Source: Fistulifera solaris (taxonomy: Eukaryota; Bacillariophyta; Bacillariophyceae; Naviculales; Stauroneidaceae). From it: a stretch of 64,000 nucleotides of DNA. The stretch is from assembly GCA_030295235.1 (NCBI GenBank), contig AP026124.1, positions 2,409,221 through 2,473,220 on the forward strand. Direction: 5' to 3'. Under the pieces are notes generated by a model. It saw nothing but the letters and a program-made list of their open reading frames with translations, did no database searches and was not told the DNA's origin. Below, one piece after another: positions 34,047 to 45,470 of the stretch (position 1 is the first letter of the stretch; the number at the start of each line of letters is the position of its first letter). The position numbers and the translations under genes were made by a program.

Positions 34047-35230
34047 TCAGGTAGCCCGATTCTCAGAATCCGCGTCCAAGCGTCGTCGCTTCGGACTCGA
34101 ACAGAACCCTGCTTTTCGTGCGACTTCCAGTACATGACGGAGCATGATACGCCCTCCACGACTCTTGCAACGAACGCTCGCCATGAGTCGTTCTTGTTCC
34201 ACTTCCTGCAACAGCTTTCGGGTGGGAAGATACCAACCCCGATGGGCCACGCCGAGACAATTGACGGAAACACAACCCCTCGTCGCCGACCACGCGCGAA
34301 GAAATGAGTGGAAGAAGATCGGTGGGCTTTAGTTGCGCCTGTTGTAACATTTTCAATCAATCAATCAATCAACGGATCGCTTACATCGAGAATGCATTCT
34401 TCGCCGTATAGAATATATTCCGGATAAGTGACTTGAATCGAAGAGGTAAGCCCAAAAGACGACGTCGATTCATTGACGATCATTCCATTTCGATCGTACG
34501 ATACAACGTTTGGCAATTCAAAGGCAACACCCGCTTCACACCAAACTGTAAAGTTGTTGTAAAACATTTTTCTTTTCAATTGATCTGAATGCCTCCATTT
34601 GTGACGATAATAAAGAACGGCCGCGGCTCGGTAGAAAACGCCAACTGAACTCGTTCCTTCCATTTGATCGAACGTACACGGAACATCGAACGATTGAAAG
34701 ATGATGAGTAAAAAGGCACGCAAGGAAGCTTCGTTGAGTAGCTACGACGAATTTTTAGGCTCGGACATTCTCGACAACAATGCGCGCAAAACTATCGACT
34801 ACTTGATAAGAATTTGTAAAAGGTGATGATGATGATGATTCCGTCGTCATATTTCTTGGTGTTGCGAAAGAGAGAAGGACAAAATAAAAATGCCCCGAGA
34901 TGATGATTGGAGGAAGTATAGGATTACTCGGAATAATAATTTGTTTTTTCAAGTTCCCCTAAATGTGCACGCGGGTCTCTCGGACCATCTTAAGTATTTT
35001 TGACAACGGAGACTAGACCTTAATTATCGAGCAAGCAAATGTACACTTTGTAATTTACGAATGTTTTGACATTGCCGCACGAGACAAACTACCAGTACCG
35101 GTACCACAATTTTGTTTCAAGGTAAGTTGACCTATGACCTACCGGGTACCCCCCTACTAGCATCTCGGATTTCGGGATCGTCGGTCGTTATGCTCGCCTC
35201 TTCTGGAGTAGTAAATCTGGGTCTTTGTCT
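34047..35230 (-). pseudogene. Diatom-type DDE transposase-like gene, copy 2 (deleted and interrupted)
   Basis: Paralogue of copy 1. N-terminal signature TPEEASITTDDPEIRD near 35160-35225, then after about 500 unrelated bases YYRHKW..SDQLKRKMFYNNFTVWCEAGVA, VTYPEYILYGEE (34380-34640), and the C-terminal LSRRGWYLPTRKLLQEVE near 34190-34240. The central catalytic segment present in copy 1 is absent between about 34370 and 34350, where an AATC tetranucleotide run lies. Not functional. Confidence 0.65.
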
Positions 35231-35980
35231 TACACGAATGTGAATCAAGAAAAGCGAGTCGTAAAAAGTCTAAATAGATGTGCACATGAAGCGCCATGCA
35301 GTGCACATCCTCCTGTTTCGGCATCCGCCAAAAGCGTGCCATATTAACGCGGGGTCCACCATGGATCTTGGTGATGGGGGACACCGGTGCGATTTTTGGC
35401 ATGGAAAGGCATGTTTTCTCGAGTTAGGTCTTGTCTCCAGAACATTATTGGCGCCGATGGGATACTGCCAAACGTGGAAGGATAGGTAGGACGTAGGACC
35501 TTCCTGTTGTTGGAAGGATCCCCTAAGCTTTTTTCATCGTGACTCGATGGAATACGTCCAGTTGTCATTGGCATGTGAGAGTCATGTTTCTGGATGCGGC
35601 GTCATTCGATAAACAAGACTTGTGTGTGTGTGTCTGTGTGGAAGATGGGGGGCATGCGCCATGCGCCGCCATGCGTTCAACAAGTTCAACCCGCGAGTAA
35701 ACAAAACCGCAATACTCGCGGTCGTCTTGTACATTCTATGAGATAGTACTATTCCGCCAAGACGCGAATCAGCAAATAAGTGTACGATGGACGGTTCCTA
35801 AAACCGTGTTTGATCTATTTCGTATTATTATCGACTGGATACTTTGAACTGCATGCATGCATGCATGTATTTCCAGTATCGTGGCGCGCTCCTTATTCTT
35901 TTTTTTTCTCTCTCTCTTCGTCCTGTGGACTTTATTTTTGTCGTTCGGATCCTCGGATCCTACCCTCGCTCTAGCTAGAG
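35231..35980. other. Intergenic region between DDE copy 2 and the GPCR gene
   Basis: 35231-35400 is probably the decayed 5' end of DDE copy 2. A TG-rich run lies at about 35620-35640. No gene supported. Confidence 0.4.
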
Positions 35981-38446
35981 ATGCGCACTCAAAATATTCT
36001 TTCAAATATTTCAACTATCGCTTCGTTGTTTCTTTTGTTATACAGCTTTTCGAAAACTCATTTAAACATGATATTCGAAGAATCATCATCATCAACGTTC
36101 ATTCGTCGAAAGATGAAAGTGATTTTCGTCGTATCATCAATCGTTCTGTTCTTTTGTTGTTGTTGTTGGGAACGAAAATCCTTCACCGTGTCGTCGGCTT
36201 TATCGCGAAAAGTCGTTCATCATCGATCTCTGCAATCCGATCACCAAAAAAGCAACAGTAATCAGACTACTTCTACTACTACTACTAGTAGTCGCAGTAC
36301 TAGTAGTACTACAACAACAGTGCTGTTTGGAACACGCAATGGCTACGATCAAGGTGGCAATGAAACCATGTGTTGGAAAACGATGTGGAATACTTCTTCT
36401 AGTAAAGAACCATCACAAAAATCCAATCTCATTGAACGCAGCAATGAAGAAATGTTTACATTATCGGAAGAATCACAACTTTTACCGGAATGTTTCCACG
36501 ATACTGCTTTGACTGTGAATTTATACCATCTCGAACAACAACAACAACAACAATCACCACAATTATATCTCGGACGTCCGTATACCATACAAGTGGATTT
36601 GCAAATGGATTTTGCCCAAGTGACGATTGATTTGTTCAATTCAACGTTACCAGACATTTGGGAAATCTATTTTCGGTTGCATTTGTGTGATGCCCTACAA
36701 CAAGGGTGGTGCGATCCGATTCGTGATACTCGACAAGACGATGCGGCTTTGACACGTCAAGAAGCAGATCAACCGTTGCCAGGAGAGGAACCTTCTTTGG
36801 AATTTCCTGAAAATGCCGACAAGTGGGTATACAATCCCAATGTTACCTTGAATGGATTATTGACCAAGGACCAGAAGAAGGAAGACTACAATTATTATTA
36901 TTATTACGGACGATGGTGCAAATGGAAATTGCGACGACAAAATACCACCACATTGTATCGTACGACTATACCGATTACCATTGAATTTCCGTTGCCTTCG
37001 AAAGACGACAATTACACTGATTTGTATACGACCATGGGCGCGCGACCTTTCTTGTTGGTGGGACAAGCAGTCGTTCCGTTGGGACTCACTACCGAAGGAG
37101 AACAAGTACGATTGGATGTGGCACAAACAATACCGTCCAAAGTCGTGTACGTGTCACCGCCACCGGAGATTGCCGTAGTAGGGAATCGCACCAAAATTGT
37201 GCTGGCGGTGGTCATTGCGATCGCCGGAACGTTTGCTTTGGCCTGTTTCGTGGCCATTCTCGTGTACCGACAACACGCCATCATGCGTTTGGCGCAAGCA
37301 CCCTTCTTGGCCGTCATGGCGGCCGCGTGTGTATTGCAAATTGTGTTTTCGTTCACGCATCTGCCTATCAAAGATGGGTATTGTCAATGGCGAGGACCCT
37401 TGGTGCAATTGCCGATGGCAATGGTGGGAGCCGTATTGGTGGGACGCGTGTGGCGAGTGTACGGGACTTTGTCGACCGTACAACGCCTGGGACGTTCTTC
37501 CGAATCCACCACCACCACCACCAAACCATGGCTCGATACGTACGTGGTGGGATGTTTGGATGCCTTGGCACGAATTCCGTATTCCATCTTATCATCGAGG
37601 TGTCGAACCAAAGACACCCAACGCAAAGGCCCCCGGAAATCCATTCGCAGTGCCGTAACGGCCGCAGAAACGTGGTGTTTGATTGGCATGTTGATCGCAC
37701 CACAACTGGCCTTGCAAATCTATGCCGCTTTGCACGAAGATGCTCAATTGATAACGGAACTCAACGAATTGGGCACCGCCGGACGCGTCGTTTGTGGCAA
37801 TGTCGATCACTGGATCACGTTGGTGGGAACCGGTATTTCTTGTTGCTTGTATCTTTTGGCCGTGATTATGGCCTGGTTGTCCCGTGATTTACCCTTTTGT
37901 TTCAATGAAAAAGATCCCATTTTTCATGCGGCCACCATTTCGGCCATTATCACGGCCATGTCGATGGCGGTGGCGCAAGTGATTGATGATCCCAACACCT
38001 CGCCGAGTGCCGTCGTTTTGTTGCAATCCATTGTTTCTATTGGAATTGCCGTGACTGTGTTGATATTATTGGTGTGGCCGAAAATTCATCGGGCTTGGAG
38101 TGGTCAAACTGTGATTATGAGTCAATTATTGTCGTCGGGATCTTCCAATGCTTCGTCGAATGCGGCGCATTCCTCTTCGTCCGAAACCACGACGACGGCA
38201 TCACGATCCAAAGATCCTGAGGAAGGGGCAACTTCACCCACCGTAAATGACACAACGACGACATGGAATGAACATGAAGCATTGCCGTCCCACATTGAAT
38301 CGCAAATCTGGAATTTGCAACTGACGTTTCGGGGTGTCACCGAGAAATGTGGCAACGGATGTACCCTTTCAAAGACGGAATGGCACCAATTGCAAGAAAG
38401 TATACAACAATTGCATACAGATATTCATCAAGTTCATGTGGAGTAA
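35981..38446 (+). CDS. Class C (GABA-B-like, 7tm_3) G-protein-coupled receptor
   Basis: An intact 821-residue frame. The N-terminus is hydrophobic; the likely signal peptide begins at the internal Met of MKVIFVVSSIVLFF. A Ser/Thr-rich linker and a beta-rich ectodomain of about 330 residues follow; this is not a clear periplasmic-binding-type ligand domain. Seven hydrophobic segments run from about residue 405 (IVLAVVIAIAGTFALACFVAILVY) to about 715. Class C hallmarks are the short loop after TM1, the TM3 region ending RVWRVY, and FNEKDPIFHAATISAI leading into TM6. The Ser/Thr-rich C-tail ends in a predicted coiled coil. Ligand unknown. Confidence 0.8.
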   Translation: MRTQNILSNISTIASLFLLLYSFSKTHLNMIFEESSSSTFIRRKMKVIFVVSSIVLFFCCCCWERKSFTVSSALSRKVVHHRSLQSDHQKSNSNQTTSTTTTSSRSTSSTTTTVLFGTRNGYDQGGNETMCWKTMWNTSSSKEPSQKSNLIERSNEEMFTLSEESQLLPECFHDTALTVNLYHLEQQQQQQSPQLYLGRPYTIQVDLQMDFAQVTIDLFNSTLPDIWEIYFRLHLCDALQQGWCDPIRDTRQDDAALTRQEADQPLPGEEPSLEFPENADKWVYNPNVTLNGLLTKDQKKEDYNYYYYYGRWCKWKLRRQNTTTLYRTTIPITIEFPLPSKDDNYTDLYTTMGARPFLLVGQAVVPLGLTTEGEQVRLDVAQTIPSKVVYVSPPPEIAVVGNRTKIVLAVVIAIAGTFALACFVAILVYRQHAIMRLAQAPFLAVMAAACVLQIVFSFTHLPIKDGYCQWRGPLVQLPMAMVGAVLVGRVWRVYGTLSTVQRLGRSSESTTTTTKPWLDTYVVGCLDALARIPYSILSSRCRTKDTQRKGPRKSIRSAVTAAETWCLIGMLIAPQLALQIYAALHEDAQLITELNELGTAGRVVCGNVDHWITLVGTGISCCLYLLAVIMAWLSRDLPFCFNEKDPIFHAATISAIITAMSMAVAQVIDDPNTSPSAVVLLQSIVSIGIAVTVLILLVWPKIHRAWSGQTVIMSQLLSSGSSNASSNAAHSSSSETTTTASRSKDPEEGATSPTVNDTTTTWNEHEALPSHIESQIWNLQLTFRGVTEKCGNGCTLSKTEWHQLQESIQQLHTDIHQVHVE

Positions 38447-38774
38447 AAAATAGGAAAGTGAAGTATAGTGATGTTTCACTGCAATGGGACTGAAAGGAGG
38501 TATTCAGCCGTCTCGGTGCTCATGTCATGGATCCCTAGCCTGGAACGATGAAGCGACGTCATATTATCGCTAACCCTATTTTTCACAAACACAGTCTCTT
38601 GTTTGTCAGTCCGGTATTGTTTTTCTCATTCGTTCGCTCTCCATACACAGTAAACTCAAAATAATCATTTCATGAACAGGAAAATGTGTGTTAAATATTA
38701 AGAGCCTTTTCAATCTCTTCTAAAACAACGTTCTACCACGACTGCAGTTACTAGCACAATAGAAACGAGGGAAA
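38447..38774. other. Intergenic region between the GPCR and LYR-protein genes
   Basis: No gene supported. AT-rich, with the presumed GPCR 3' UTR and LYR-gene promoter. Confidence 0.45.
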
Positions 38775-39169
38775 ATGTCAGCAACATCGACACAACAATC
38801 CTTATTGCATTTGTATCGCAAATTGTTGCGTGCTTGTCAAACGTACGTATGTTCTGGAACGTCTGTTGAATGTGCCGAGATCTCTCTGTATACTCTACTG
38901 CAGTATTCATTTCTTTTCTTCTTGTTTTTTTTTTGTAGAACAGATTTCCATCTCGCAAACGTGATTCGATTCATCAAGCCATTCGGGACGATTTCCGTGC
39001 GCACCAGAACGAAACCGATCCTCACAAAATCGAGCAACACATTTCCGTTGCTATTAAAGGATTAGATCAGTTGCAACAATTCAATGTCAGTCGTATGACC
39101 AAAGGAAATACTAATAGTAGTACATGGAATGTCCACTTGGAACAAAAATCCCATGCCGAAACCCGATGA
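38775..39169 (+). CDS. LYR-motif (LYRM-type) mitochondrial protein
   Basis: Small LYR protein, a family that binds acyl-carrier protein and helps assemble respiratory complexes or Fe-S clusters. Exon 1 (38775-38842) has LLHLYRKLLRAC, the LYR tripeptide in the first helix. The intron is 38843-38943 (ACGTACGT...GTAGAACAG); exon 2 then reads FPSRKRDSIHQAIRDDFR, matching the second helix and the downstream conserved Phe/Arg. The frame stops at 39169. A single extra base in the A5 run near 39142 would instead give a longer basic tail ending near 39223. Which LYRM subtype cannot be decided. Confidence 0.75.
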
Positions 39170-39478
39170 TTATGAAGAACGGAAAAGAAATCGAAAACGT
39201 AGTCAAAGGAGGATAGAGTTGTAGTAGGATAGTAGGATTCATGGAAGAAAGACGAGATGACATCGTACTCTGGTCGGATGCAATGCGTGTTCTATTAGCT
39301 CAGGCGAAACAGATCGCCATCCAACAACAACAATTTAGACAATCTATATTTGTCGCTCTTTCTTTTTTGGTAATGTATCATTCAGCTTTATAAGAGAATT
39401 TTACCTACGTCGCGCCGCCGGGGAGTATTCTATTACAGTGATGGAATGCGAGCAACGTGATCCCGTGTTTGATTTGGT
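39170..39478. other. Intergenic region between the LYR protein and ALB3
   Basis: Convergent 3' regions. No gene supported beyond the possible LYR tail to about 39223. Confidence 0.5.
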
Positions 39479-40860
39479 TTAATTCTTTTTCTTCTTGCCA
39501 CGTTTCTTGCTACTGCTGCTGCTGTTGTTGGGTTCTTCCGTCGTTGCTTCAATACTCTCCTCGCTATTATCGTCGCTATTACTCTTCTCTACCACTTCCG
39601 CATCTACAATGGCTTGTTTCGTCAACGTCTTGATGCCACCAGTGCTGCTGTTTTCGATCGGCGTCCCAAATCCACTCGGTTTTTCACGCGGAGGCGTAAA
39701 GATGGATGCTTTGCTGGTCGTACTACTAGTACTACTACTACTGCCCGTATTGAATTCCATCGCTGCCGGTGGTGGCATGGTACTTCGAATGAACAGCGAC
39801 AAGCCTGTTGTGATGACATTGTTGACGAACCAATACACACACAAGGCGGCCGGGACATTCAAACTGAACCAACCAATCATGAGGGGTAACACCTTCAAAA
39901 TGGCATTGCTTTGTTGTTGGGCCGAGTCCGTCGTTTTGGGTTGCATCAGTTCCATACTGAGATACTGCGAAACAACCAACAGAACAGGCAAAATCAAAAA
40001 CGAAATCGTATCATCCCAACCCAGTGATGGCACTCCGTCGGTCCTGATGACGAAAAAAAAAACGTAAGATAGATAGTGAGTCACCTTATACAATCCAAGA
40101 ACACTGGTGTTTTCTGGATCAGACGCACCATCCTTTAAAGAGCCAATCCGATCCCGATGTCGGATCCGCGCCATACGTCGGACCTTCCAAATTGGGTAAC
40201 CACAAGAAAGGTTCATTCAACTTATTTTCTTGCGCCAAGTCCAAGACGGCCCTGTATAGACCAATAAAGATGGGAATTTGTGCCAAACTTGGCAAACAGC
40301 CCGCCAACGGATTAATATCGTTGGATTGATAAAATTCGGCAATTTTTTGATTCATAACTTCCGGATTGGATTGATATTTCGCTTGCAATTCTTTAATGGC
40401 GGGTTGCATGGCTTGCATCTTGTTGGTGCTTTCGAGTTGTGTCTTTGTGAGTGGAAAGGTCACGGCTTTAATGAGTAGAGTAATGGCAATGATACTGACG
40501 CCCCAAGCATTCGCACTGACTCCGACCGCCACGAGTCCAGCATGAATGAGTTGCAACAAGAACATGATAGGTCCGGTCAAGAAACCGAACCAGCCATTGT
40601 CCGTTTTGGCGACTTCGGTAGCCGCATCCGCTGTCACTTCCATAGCATCGGCTAAGAATGTGGAAGACGACCCGAACGCATCTTGTAGGATACTACTCAT
40701 ATGTTGCGGCAAATCCGAAAAAAGCATCCAAAGGGACCAATGAACGTGCAGTTGTAGATAAAGGAAGATTCACACGTTGCAATGGTGTTGTAAAGGCTTG
40801 TACGCCCGAGAGGAAAAGAAAAAGCCGCCACGGTTACTTTCATCGTATGCTGTGTTGTTG
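39479..40860 (-). CDS. ALB3: Plastid YidC/Oxa1/ALB3-type membrane protein insertase
   Basis: Inserts proteins, such as light-harvesting antennae, into thylakoids. The exon to 40129 has WGVSIIAITLLIKAVTFPLTKTQLEST.KMQAMQP, the cytoplasmic helical pair, and LAGCLPSLAQIPIFIGLYRAV. After an intron at 40044-40128 (GTGCGT...CATCAG) come DGVPSLGWDDTISFLILPVLLVVSQ, LMIGWFSLNVPAALCVYWFVNN, then an acidic and Lys-rich tail. The intron is confirmed by the family's W.DG.PSLGW block. The presequence starts near 40844 with a hydrophobic LFLFLSGVQAF/TTP junction of the diatom plastid type. It reads continuously only with single-base corrections near 40825 and in the A6 run 40718-40723. Confidence 0.88.
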
Positions 40861-41446
40861 AAGGAAATGGAAATCAAATCAATGTAAAATCAGTGAATTG
40901 TGTTTTGAATACGTCGTTCGGCGTGCCCTATTCTAAAAATCAATAGAGACACTATTATAAGCGAGACAAAATGGATTCAACAAGGACAAACAAGACGCGA
41001 CGGTTGTCGACGACCGATAATCCGATATAGCAAGATAATAGGATCGAAGAGGTATGTCACTCCTTACTACCAGTAGTATGAGTATGATGAGATGAGATGA
41101 GATTCTTTTTTTGTTGCCGAAAATCATCGGTCGTCGGTCGTCGTTGAACAACGTACGTACGCGGTCTGACTGTCACCTGCCTGACGTGTCAGTCTCGGGA
41201 CTCAATCAGCTTGACTCAAAAACGGTTGACTATAGAATACGGAGTAGACTATAAAAATTGCGAGGCAAACTCCAAAAGCAACGAATGAAATGAAATGCAT
41301 TCGAGAAATGTATCCGTATCACGAGTCTCTATTTGATAATGTTCCACAAGTACATTTTTTAATGGTTTTACGTGTCATCTGCGTTATCTGTATCGTTTCG
41401 ATCATGTATTTTGCCAACATGTGATGCAAAGTCTCCATTGCATTGA
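40861..41446. other. Intergenic region between ALB3 and the Cys-rich secreted protein
   Basis: A GATGA repeat near 41078-41100, GGTCGTC repeats near 41130, and a TACGGAGTA motif near 41239. No gene supported. Confidence 0.5.
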
Positions 41447-41852
41447 CTACGCTTTCGTATAACAGCTACCGGATCCTTCCGGATCGTCCGGACTATCCAA
41501 CACGCATACTTTACTGAATTCAGAAAGAACACCAGCGGTGAGAAAACAAAAAAAAATCCATTTCGCATACACCTTTTGCGGAAAACCATACTTACTCTCG
41601 AGAGCAAATCAAATCGCTTCGACACGAGAAACTGATAAAATCATCCAACGCACAGACCAAACAATCCTTATTTTGCGATCGGGGAAAACACTGTCCTCCA
41701 TTACTTCCACAAGATTGTCCGAATGACGTGCATTCGGCCGCGCAATCTCGATTCGCACAAAGGCCAAACAATAAAGCCTGCGCAGTCATGCTGCTGCAAG
41801 CTAGAACGATCAAAAAGCGCGTAGTGACAGATACGAATGAATTCATTTTCAT
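41447..41852 (-). CDS. Small secreted cysteine-rich protein
   Basis: A signal peptide (residues 1-26, ending AQA) is followed by a mature part with about twelve cysteines in a compact C..C..C...C..GQC pattern. The intron at 41514-41595 has a consensus GTAAGT donor and GAATTCAG acceptor. The joined second exon adds VCVLDSPDDPEGSG and a final Cys before TAG at 41447-41449, keeping Cys spacing regular. About 107 residues in total. No named family; it resembles generic EGF- or knottin-like secreted peptides. No function is claimed. Confidence 0.72.
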
Positions 41853-42382
41853 GAAGTTGCAAAGAAGGACCGTCGAACGTCAAAAACAAGTAATATTCCG
41901 TATGATGTGATGGCAATCGTCGTTGCGGCTCGTCGTCATGATGTTGTGTTACATTGTGCTGGCGGTGCTTGGTGCGAAGACAAAAAAAAACGAAAGTTCG
42001 ACAGTTTGACTATTCGAAAGGATGTGGTGAAATTTTTCTTGAATTTCGGATACTGACTACTGATTACTGATGTCATGTCTACTCTCTTGTATCACAGAGT
42101 CGCGTCAAGGAGCTTTCTGGATTACTACTCGCGGACAGAACATCAGTCGTGGTAAATCGATGATTCTGATATGATGATTCTTCTCTGAGAATATTTCACA
42201 CGGAAATAACATCTCGCCGCACCACCACCAAAAAATGAGTCCTTGTTCTGGAACACAAACTCATCGAACACTGATACCACTGGCAAGAAGATCATCCACA
42301 AACCAAACAACATCACCAAGTAAACAAATCCGTACAATAATGAACGCTTCCCCGTCTCTCTCTTCTCTCTCTTTGCGCTGTT
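41853..42382. other. Intergenic region, no supported gene
   Basis: A minus-strand frame at 42143-42448 contains one hydrophobic segment (LLYGFVYLVMLFGLWMIFLP) but has no ATG in a sensible place and overlaps DUF285 copy D. Coding status open. Confidence 0.35.
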
Positions 42383-43046
42383 TTGATTGTGATGAATCTT
42401 CCTGTGATGTGGAAGAGTCTTTACCACCCGAACCGATCTGAAGGCCACACTGGACGAATATATTCGGGCACCCCCGGTCCTTCACCCAATTGCTGGGATG
42501 TCTCACAAGTCACCGATACAAATGACTTGAACAAAGATATCAGTGACAAGGCTGATACGTCGGCGGTTACGGATATGCGTTTCCTGTTCTTGGGGAATTC
42601 TGACTTCGATGAAAACATTGGCGATTGGGATACGTACCAAGTCACCAACCATGTTTTCCATGTTTTATTAGGCTACCGCCTTTAATTAAGACGTTGGTGA
42701 CCAGGATTCCGCCAGAGTTATCAGTATGCAAACAATGTTCCTCAAAGCTTCAAATTTCAATCAAGATATCGGAGACTGGGACACGTCCAAAGTGACCACC
42801 ATGAATGCCATATTCGACAAAGCTACATCATTGAATCAAGACTTATCCGACTGGAACACCACCATTGTGACCAGCATGTACGAAATGTTTTCCGCTGCAT
42901 CGGCCTTCAATCAAAACTCGTGGTGTGTGTGGAAGGATCTGATTGCCACGAAAATCTTCATGTTTACGGAGACCAGTTGCGCTCAACAAGGGACTCCGTC
43001 TGGTGATTACATGTGTCAGCTCTGTAATGATGAAAGTAGTTGTTGA
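42383..43046 (+). pseudogene. DUF285/BspA-like repeat protein (copy D, frame-broken)
   Basis: N-terminal cap PSPNCWDVSQVTDTND at about 42475, then four to five repeats, and the C-terminal cap SCAQQGTPSGDYMCQLC ending at 43046. Between about 42655 and 42725 the repeat is out of frame and shortened. Closely related to fragment C, which lies 9 kb away in inverted orientation. Probably non-functional. Confidence 0.7.
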
Positions 43047-43331
43047 CTTATTTTTATCATAGATTTCGAGCTTGAGAACAAAGCTATAAGAGTGTTGGAG
43101 CAAGATGGGAAGAAAATGTGCCGTTACGATGTAGACTGGTTTTCTAGTTACGAAGCGCGCGAGCCTTTCCTGGCGGCGCACCAGTGATCTTTCCACCGCG
43201 CCCTAAGTTTTTATCTTTTTCATCATCTGTTTCATTTATTGTCGTTTTTTCATTCAGTCGTTTCGACTCGAATGAGATACATCCTTCAACTCTCTTTTTC
43301 TTATACCTTATCGCAACTATCACGATCTACA
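43047..43331. promoter_or_regulatory. Upstream region of the POLE3-like gene
   Basis: No gene supported; immediate 5' region of the histone-fold gene. Confidence 0.4.
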
Positions 43332-44031
43332 ATGACCATCACCGACGAAGCAGCGACACCCAGCAAAGACGACAAGAAATTACATTCGGCGGTCGAATTT
43401 GAACCCCCGCTCGCCTGTGTGCGACGCCTCCTCAAACATTCGTTGCCCAGCTCGACGAATGTCGGGAAAGATGCTTCGGCCGCGTTTGCACGTGCCTGTG
43501 GTATTTTTATTATTTATTTAACGGCCTGTGCGAATGATTTTGCCCGTGAACACAAACGACAAACAATTACGGCCAATGATGTGCTCGCGGCCGTGCAAGT
43601 AAGTGTGACGCGAGGAAAGGCTCATCTATGACAGTGTTTCTCTTACCCTTTCTTGTTAGGAACTTGACTTTGATTCATTTACACCCGATATGACGTCCTT
43701 TTTGGAATCGTATCGTCAAACAGAAAAGAAAAAGAAAGATGAGAAAGCAGCCGCCAAGAAGGAAAAACAAGAGGGTCGAGAAGAAGACGACGACGACGAC
43801 GATGATGATGATGAAGAGGATGACGACGAAGAAGAAGAGGAAGTGATAGAAGAGGAGGAAGACGAAGACGAAGAACATGAAATGACACCGGAATTTCGGA
43901 AACGCAAAGACAGCGATGTGGAGAGTCGTATGGTTGAAACGCCACCTTCGTCTCCCAAGAAGTTGAAGCTCTCCGAAGAAGTTGAAGTCGAAGTATCGGT
44001 CGAGGCAGAATCGGCAGCTGGGGAGGACTAG
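43332..44031 (+). CDS. POLE3: POLE3/DPB4-like histone-fold subunit
   Basis: Histone-fold protein of the DNA polymerase epsilon/CHRAC type. The fold is plain: LACVRRLLKHSLP, then KDASAAFARACGIFIIYLTACANDFA.EHKRQTITANDVLAAVQ, with the TI.A.DVL.A motif of this branch. The intron at 43599-43659 (GTAAGT...TTGTTAG) joins to ELDFDSFTPDM, diagnostic for POLE3/Dpb4 over NF-YB. The tail is Lys-rich, then almost purely acidic (Asp/Glu run at 43780-43880), as in other POLE3 proteins. About 213 residues. Confidence 0.88.
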
Positions 44032-44532
44032 AAAGTCATTTGAGGTACAAATATCAGGTATTTCATCGGAACATAAACTATTCGATTAGTTCTTTACAGA
44101 CTTTGCCAAATTGTATGAATAAACTAACATGGTCTCGTACAATCTCACTTTTCAAACAAGACCTTATCTCGTCTCAAGCCTGCATACCTGCAAAAACAAG
44201 CAAACGTGAGACACTGTTTGTTTTCCAGAAATATCCATGCTACGGTTATCTCCCAACACGTAATGGCGCCAGAGCGCTCGTCCAGGAGTGGGAATGTAGC
44301 TCGCCAACCGGAGCTCGCCTAGTCAGTAAAGACCCAGCAAGCTCAACGATGGGAACTTGATCTAGAGCTTTCGGCTATCGCTTGTACCGCAGGAAACTTC
44401 GAAACCGTACAGCTTCGAATCAGCGCGAAAAAGGCCAGTGACACTGCTATCCTGTACACGCCTGTGACAACGTGTACGCGCAGGTCGAGCTCATTGTAAA
44501 AGAAAAAAAGCATTAAATTGACTCACCTTTTA
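44032..44532. other. Intergenic region between POLE3 and the HHE protein
   Basis: Convergent gene ends. Frames on the + strand show no recognised features. Confidence 0.45.
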
Positions 44533-45470
44533 TTACCAGTCACCGGCGACCGGTTCGTATAATAATCGCTTCCACCGCGGAATCATTTTCCGGGCCAGAC
44601 TTGGAATGATTTGCTCAAACAACTTCATTTCGACCGGATCGCCCGAAATCGCTTCGTACATGCCCACCAGATGCAAACGGGAATCCCAAATTCCTAAATT
44701 TCGAATGACTTGATTGTTGAAAGATTTTTGATCCGTTTCCGGAATCAAGCGGGCAATCGTCGGTACCAGATACGTGTTTTCGAGATGCAACATGGAGCGC
44801 GTTTGTTGCGCCACTTGCGCCGAACATTCCGCAATGGATAGAACGGCTGGATCCGATGATGATGCTACGAGCGTGGCGTCTTGGTTCTGTGTAAGAAGAA
44901 AAAGATTGCATGTGTGAGTGTCAACGGAGGCATAGTGATAATTGTGATCGGAGACACATTCGGTCGATACGCACCATCTGCGACCCCAATATTTGTACGG
45001 ATTGCCGCAATTCCTCCAATTCCTCCAGTATGACATGGATGGCCGACCCTACAACAGGATTCTTTGCCGAAATTTGTTTCCGTACCCAAGGAAAGAACAA
45101 GTCGGTTTCAATCTGATGCAAGGCCTTCATGTTGAAGCCGACAACATGGTTTACGGCCCGCTGTATCAACGCAGTGTCGTGCGGTCGACGCAACGCCAAT
45201 TGCTGCAATCGTTCCGCTTGTCTCGCGAGAGACATGGTATGCCAGCGCCATCCTTGAATTTGGAACGTCGCGCTTGCGTCAGTCTCTTGCAAAAACGTTT
45301 CTAACTGCTCGTAGGCTTCGGCCCGTGACAAACACGAGTGGCTATTCCATTCCGTCTTACTACTCGCAGCAGTATTGCGAGCAAACAGAGAAAATCCTCG
45401 ACTCGTCACCAATCCCATCAAGACTTGAAAACAGAGCCACAGACGGCCCAACTGTGTCGTGCACTTCATT
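44533..45470 (-). CDS. Hemerythrin/HHE-like helical protein, probably plastid or secretory
   Basis: Two exons, 44975-45470 and 44533-44886, joined across a GTGCGT...TTACACAG intron (44887-44974). Helices carry regularly placed acids and histidines (NMKALHQIETDLFFPWV; later HLENTYLVPTIARLIPE), the H...E/HxxxE spacing expected of a hemerythrin-type four-helix bundle binding di-iron. The N-terminus has a hydrophobic stretch followed by TSRGF/SLFA, close to the ASAF-type diatom plastid junction. About 280 residues, no frame break. The HHE assignment is moderate. Confidence 0.6.

Noticed and set aside
42143-42448. Small membrane protein opposite DUF285 copy D
   Set aside because: One hydrophobic segment only, no ATG at the frame start, overlaps repeat debris; insufficient to call.
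43675-43958. Long minus-strand frames opposite the POLE3 acidic tail
   Set aside because: Poly-Ser/poly-Val shadows of a GAC/GAA-rich coding repeat; no start context or domain.
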